From Laguncularia racemosa (Eukaryota; Streptophyta; Magnoliopsida; Myrtales; Combretaceae): a stretch of 64,000 nucleotides of DNA. Position numbers and translations under genes: made by a program. This document shows, piece by piece, positions 59,728-64,000 of the stretch (its first letter is position 1; each line of letters begins with the position of its first letter). The notes under the pieces are model-generated. The model was not told the origin of the DNA, made no database searches, and saw only the letters and a list, made by a program, of their open reading frames with translations. The stretch is from assembly GCA_037954665.1 (NCBI GenBank), contig JBBMOL010000072.1:2010340-2074339 (forward strand), written 5' to 3'.

Positions 59728-60460
59728 AAAAGCTCTTGGACCTTCTCCTGTAAAATCCCAGCTTCCTTGGGACTCATTCTGTAATGCGGGAGGTTTGGGA
59801 GACTAGCTCCGGGCACCAGGTCTGTCTGGTGTTGAATGTCCCTCAGAGGGGGTACCCCCTCAGGTAGGTCGTCAGGAACCACTTCCTTAAACTCCTCAAG
59901 AAGATCCTTCACTGCCCCTGGCAGTTCTCCATCAAGTTCCTCCCCTCCTTCGGTCACACCTTTCACGATGAGGGCGTGCGCCACTCGCGACTCCCTTAAG
60001 TCTTTCATCACTTCCTTCTCAGATTGAGTGACAGTTAAGAATGATCGACTCTCAACCTTCTTTCCTTTAGCTTGTCCTTCCCTCTTCAACGGCAACAAGG
60101 TGTACTTCACACCCTCCTTCTCCAACCTGTAGACATTCTCTTTACCCGCATGTTGCGCGTCTACGTCAAATTGCCATGGTCTCCCAAACAAGATTTGGCA
60201 AGCATCCATGTCTACAATGTCGCAAAATGCTTCATCGCGGTACTTCCCTATTGAGAAAGGTACCCTGCATCTCTCCTTGACCTCAATTTTCTCGGCTGCC
60301 TTAATCCAGCCAATAATGTACGGATTCGGGTGCTTCTCGATGGGCAGTTGCAGTTGTTTCACAACCTCCCTTCCTATGATGTTCTCGCAACTGCCGCTGT
60401 CTACTATTAGCTCAAACAACTTCCCCATGATAGTACACCGTGTACGAAACAACTGGTGTC
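59703..60460 (-). pseudogene. Gypsy protease and linker
   Basis: 249 open codons. The aspartic protease motif is LIVDSGSCENI with intact DSG, and the second half of the fold gives CQILFGRPWQFD. The end is the linker before RT (DLPEGVPPLRDIQHQTDLVP then YRMSPKEAGIL). A single TAG near 60463 separates it from the knuckle segment. Confidence 0.9.
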
Positions 60461-60461
60461 T

Positions 60462-60728
60462 CTACGTGATCTCTTCTTGCTTCGGGGTGAGCATCATGCG
60501 CCGAATTACATATGTTGGTTCCGCTGTTTCTTCTTCTTCCTCATAATATTCTCCCTCTCCATCGGGCTTACAGCAGATCTCCTCATCATCTTCCCTATCA
60601 AGGATGTTGACGCTCTTCCTCGATGGACATTCGTTTGACCGATGACCCAGTTGGTTGCATCGGAAACATTTGCCCAATATAGGTTTGGCATAGGGATTGT
60701 TCTGTCTTTGAGCTCTCTTCTGCTCCAT
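60462..60728 (-). pseudogene. Gypsy nucleocapsid segment with CCHC zinc knuckle
   Basis: The motif CFRCNQLGHRSNEC fits CX2CX4HX4C exactly, followed by an acidic stretch (EGEYYEEEEETAE). It is joined to gag only through frameshifted text at 60730-60860. Confidence 0.92.
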
Positions 60729-60841
60729 CGGCTACTTCCCCTCACTTTTCTCTTCCCTCTTGGACATGTCCTCAGTTGGTTTATATGGTGTAGTCCTACT
60801 TTTCTCAAATACCGGCCGACTACCACCACCCACAACTTCGC

Positions 60842-61684
60842 CTACATATCCCTTCCGTCCTCCTCTATATCTACTCCCTTGTTCCTTGCTTCTATAGAGG
60901 TTCTCACCATCGTAACCCCAATCTTGTCTTTAATTTGGAGCTTCAGTCCTTCTACATACCTTGCAACTTGCTGACCTTCGCTCTCCCTCAAATCATTTCG
61001 CTCCGCCAACCTCATGAACTCTGCCGTATACTCATGCACGGAACGTTGTCCTTGGCGGCACCGTTGATATTGTTGGAACAATATCTGCTCATAATCCGGC
61101 GGGAGGAAATCATGTTGCAGCAACCGCTTCATGCGATACCATGATCTCACCGGGTGTTTTCCTTCCCTCTGCCTCCTACTTTGTAGCCTCTCCCACCATG
61201 CCGAAGCGCCACTCTTCAACCTGCATGCCACCAACCTTACACGACGGTCCTCGGGAATTTCCATGTAATCGAAGAACCGGTCCACTTCCGCAAGCCAATC
61301 AAGGAAGCCTTCGATGTTGAGGCTGCCATCGAACCATGGGATGTCGACCTTCAAACGATAGTCTCCCCCATCCCCTTGATCATAGCCTCCACAGTTTCTC
61401 CTGTAATCACCTTCTCTAGGGTGGTTTCCATGATGAGCCATCCGATGACCACCACCTCTACCACCACGCCCTTGCCGTAGCCTACTCCCGTAAATGTCAT
61501 CACTTTCTTCGCTGGACTCTTCACTCTCCACACGCCCCCACCTGTTCTCAACGACAGGTCGGATCACGCGTCCCCCGAATTCCTCCACCACACGTGGTGG
61601 ATTTCTGCCAGCGCCTCCAACCCTATTGGGGTCTACCACCAGAGCATCGAAACGCTCGATCAGTTCATCAAGGCGCCATTCCAT
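60842..61684 (-). pseudogene. Gypsy gag (capsid)
   Basis: 280 open codons starting MEWRLDELIERFDAL. An Arg/Gly-rich segment precedes the retrotransposon gag domain: DIPWFDGSLNIEGFLDWLAE, VACRLKSGASAWWERLQ, SWYRMKRLLQHDFLPPDY, QRSVHEYTAEFMRLAERND and ARYVEGLKLQIKDKI. After KIGVTMVRTSIEA the frame is lost. The start is chosen for its position just after the leader; it may extend upstream. Confidence 0.92.
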
Positions 61685-61829
61685 ACGCCCGACCTTCTAA
61701 TGCATTGCGTTGAATTCTGCCCTTGGAACCCATTGATGGTTCCCTTGAAACCTCGCCTCTTGAACACCGTCAAGAACACGACCGCTGTCATCGCCTTGAT
61801 GAGTTGACATCTCCACAGGAAATAGCCTT

Positions 61830-61841
61830 GCTCTTATACCA
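61830..61841 (-). other. tRNA-Met-type primer binding site of the gypsy element
   Basis: The minus strand reads TGGTATAAGAGC two bases after the 5' LTR, one mismatch from the usual TGGTATCAGAGC. Confidence 0.8.
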
Positions 61842-61843
61842 AC

Positions 61844-62340
61844 TGACGCAGCGCGGAAAGCGAAACGAACGAATCCGAATATGGATTGGTTTCACACAAC
61901 AAAGAAACACTCTTTGATGCAAATCTGGTTGCGCACAACCGGGAAAAGGGAGAAAATTCTCTCACGAAATGTATTTGATAATAAAACAAAACGTACTCTA
62001 ATATGTCTGACAAAAGAGTATTTATACTTCCCCGTAAAATACCTAAAAGGGGAAAATCTAAGCGTACACGTGGAAATAAATAATAATATACGCGTCTGGA
62101 ATCTATCGCATACACGGCCGTGCCTCTAGCCGTGTATGTCACTGGGCATATAACGAGCGCAGGACACGGCCGTGTCCCAAGCCGTGTCTTAACCCGTGTA
62201 AGCTTCTGTGAAAGTTCTGCAAGCCGTGCCCGGAACCGTGTCAGCGTCTGTGACAGTCCTGCAAGCCGTGTCCCAAGCCGTGCCCGGAACCGTGTCAGTG
62301 TCTGTGTCCTCTACTATGTCTAGGCCGTGTGTCTCCATCA
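61844..62340 (-). repeat. 5' LTR (right) of the gypsy element
   Basis: 497 bp with the same ends as the left LTR. Four AAGCCGTG cores are present instead of seven, which accounts for the whole 36-bp length difference. Confidence 0.95.
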
Positions 62341-62345
62341 GATTA

Positions 62346-64000
62346 GGACAGGTGTGATATTGGAGGTGTTTTAGGTAAACTCTTTTTCTTTTTCTATTGG
62401 GTCCATATATAAAAATTGGGATGACCATTCTTCTTTCATAAAACTATTACGATATTTAATTTATGAAATAATTATTTAATATTGTAAATAAGTATAGTCA
62501 AAATAATACAGTGTTGAACTCGAGTACAAGTTCTAGTAGAGGCTTCAAAGCTCGAAATTGTCTCAAACTTGATTGAATTTATAATTTTGAATTCAAGCTC
62601 GATTTGAATTTATACTCAATAAGCTCGATCTCGACTTAAATAGACTTATTAATAGACTTATTTTGGTGTGATTTTTTAAGAAATATTATTATTCTATTTA
62701 AAAGGTCATTGATATCTAAATTTAACTTAAACGCAACTAGTATTTAAGTTTGATTTAAACTCGATTAAGATTTCAAATTAATTAAGCTAATAATATAAAG
62801 CTCAAGCTTCATTTAGTAAACTGCTTAAATAGTTCAACCTCAAACCGAATTTAATTTTTATCTCATCAAATTTGAGTAAATATCGTGTTAAGTTCAAGTA
62901 GTTTACAAATAGATTTGATACATTTTTATGCTCGAAAACATAGTCTAGTGGTTAAGCAATTTACTAAACTTGTATATTGGTAACTTTAGATGAACTCCTA
63001 ATATATTCATAATATCATTCTAAATAAAACAATAATAATTATTTTTCAATTCTATATATTTAAAAATTATAATTATAATTTTATTCCATCCTACTCTGCC
63101 AACTTCACATGTTATATGCCACGTAAGAATTGTTGTTCCGACAAAATAATATAATAGAAGTAAAGATGAGTGTGATATACAGTAGTTGGAAGCATAAAAG
63201 GGGGCACTGTTGACGCTTTAATTTTGTGACATGTGAGTATTTTTATTATACTTAGCATTGACAATATATCCACTAATGTATATAATCTAATTTATGGTCA
63301 AAAAAGGAAAAAGAAAAATTATCTGAACTTACATAAAAAAAAAATTCAAACTGGGCCGGTTCCACATTATCGGTAGATTTTGGCCCAACATGACAAGTAT
63401 GTATCTACATACAATTGCATTATTTCTAGTGGAGTCCCTTATTATAAACTTTAAGAAAAGGGGAAGTCGTTTAAACAACAATTAAACCACAAAACCATGT
63501 TCCTTAATAATGAAGAGCTCCTTATATTAAGCACATCATCTATCATCAGCATTAAGAGCTCACTAGAGTACCTTAATACAAATTCTAAAAATAAGGAATC
63601 ATTTAAGGAATCCTTTGGTTATTAAAACGAGTTCTTTAATAAGAGGTCATTATATAAGGAACTCATCTTTCCCATACTCAACGAAATAAAATTATAAAAA
63701 CTACTCATATTATTTAAAGTTTTCAATATTTTGAAAATAAATAAAATAAGTCCTTTTAGTTAACACCGTTAAATATTTCCCTTATGATACGACTTATTTA
63801 ACCTCCTTGTTAGCACATACTAATTAATTTGATAAAATATTACTAACAAATACGTTTAACTAAATTAAATAATGAAAATTTAGAAGAAAAAAAAGAAGTA
63901 AGAGGAAAAAAGAAAAATCTAACTAGCCACCAGTTGTGTCATGCCCTTAATTCATTATGATGAGAAGAGTTTTTCACATAACCTACTTAAGTAAAATACA
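62346..64000. other. Intergenic AT-rich DNA with a GAGCTCGA-type repeat relic
   Basis: 62510-62900 is built from words such as AACTCGAGTACAAG, AAGCTCGATTTGAA and AAGCTCGATCTCGA, like 4290-4660 and 22351-23410. The remainder is AT-rich without a recognisable gene. Confidence 0.5.

Larger units (their letters stand above)
56728..62340 (-). mobile_element. Ty3/gypsy LTR retrotransposon, nearly complete
   Basis: LTRs at 56728-57260 and 61844-62340 bound a minus-strand element of 5613 bp, flanked by GATTA on both sides (56723-56727, 62341-62345). A tRNA-Met-type primer site follows the 5' LTR and AGTGGGGGAGAA precedes the 3' LTR. Order: gag, CCHC knuckle, protease, reverse transcriptase, RNase H, integrase, as in gypsy. 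Each of gag-knuckle, protease, RT and integrase is a long open stretch. These are separated by only a few lesions: a frameshift near 60880, TAG near 60463, an extra A near 59725, and two stops in RNase H. LTRs show about 19 substitutions in 497 aligned bases by eye (near 4%), so it is the youngest LTR element here. Confidence 0.96.

Noticed and set aside
62941..63000. Possible second SINE head (TAGTCTAGTGGTTAAGC)
   Set aside because: The A-box-like word is good, but no B box follows at the right spacing and no target duplication is visible.
1..64000. tRNA, rRNA, CRISPR, phage or bacterial defence systems
   Set aside because: No cloverleaf-compatible gene apart from the SINE head, no repeat-spacer array, and the gene structure is that of a plant nuclear genome.

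Overview
The window is AT-rich nuclear DNA from a flowering plant, most likely a eudicot. The evidence is split genes with GT-AG introns encoding plant-type proteins, plant LTR retrotransposon families (copia, Athila-like and Tat-like gypsy), a plant LINE, and long AT-rich intergenic stretches with homopolymer and TA runs. Nothing prokaryotic is present: no operons, ribosome binding sites, CRISPR arrays or convincing tRNA/rRNA genes. I cannot name the species.

Three host genes are recognisable, all on the minus strand. (1) At 1-735 (leader to about 1.94 kb) is the 5' part of a HAD-superfamily hydrolase of the pyrimidine 5'-nucleotidase (SDT1-like) group, cut by the left window edge. (2) At 7875-14192 is a complete eight-exon gene for a mitochondrial FtsH/m-AAA protease (FTSH3/FTSH10 type, 823 aa reconstructed), including one GC-AG intron and a LINE relic in intron 4. 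(3) At 40517-44111 are seven exons of a CYP707A-type cytochrome P450 (ABA 8'-hydroxylase). Its short last exon could not be found, and a 32-bp piece of its heme exon is repeated just downstream.

The rest is intergenic DNA shaped by transposons. At 15935-16244 is a small hAT-type MITE with an 8-bp target duplication. From 26.5 to 36.4 kb is a nest: an old minus-oriented gypsy-like element with no visible pol but with plus-strand (antisense) coding, into which an Athila-like gypsy element (gag and protease remnants, no pol) inserted. From 45.3 to 51.5 kb is a degenerate minus-oriented copia element with a 5-bp target duplication, about 1.2 kb upstream of CYP707A. A tRNA-headed SINE candidate with its own 11-bp duplication sits in its leader. 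From 56.7 to 62.3 kb is a younger minus-oriented gypsy element with a perfect 5-bp target duplication, tRNA-Met primer site, open integrase, and LTRs that differ by exactly three copies of a 12-bp tandem repeat.

The host genes do not form a pathway together; they act in nucleotide/phosphate metabolism, mitochondrial protein quality control and abscisic acid breakdown. The most useful second looks are the CYP707A 3' end, the nested gypsy element with antisense coding, the SINE beside the copia primer site, and the LTR tandem-repeat difference. I did not see a convincing undescribed biological system.
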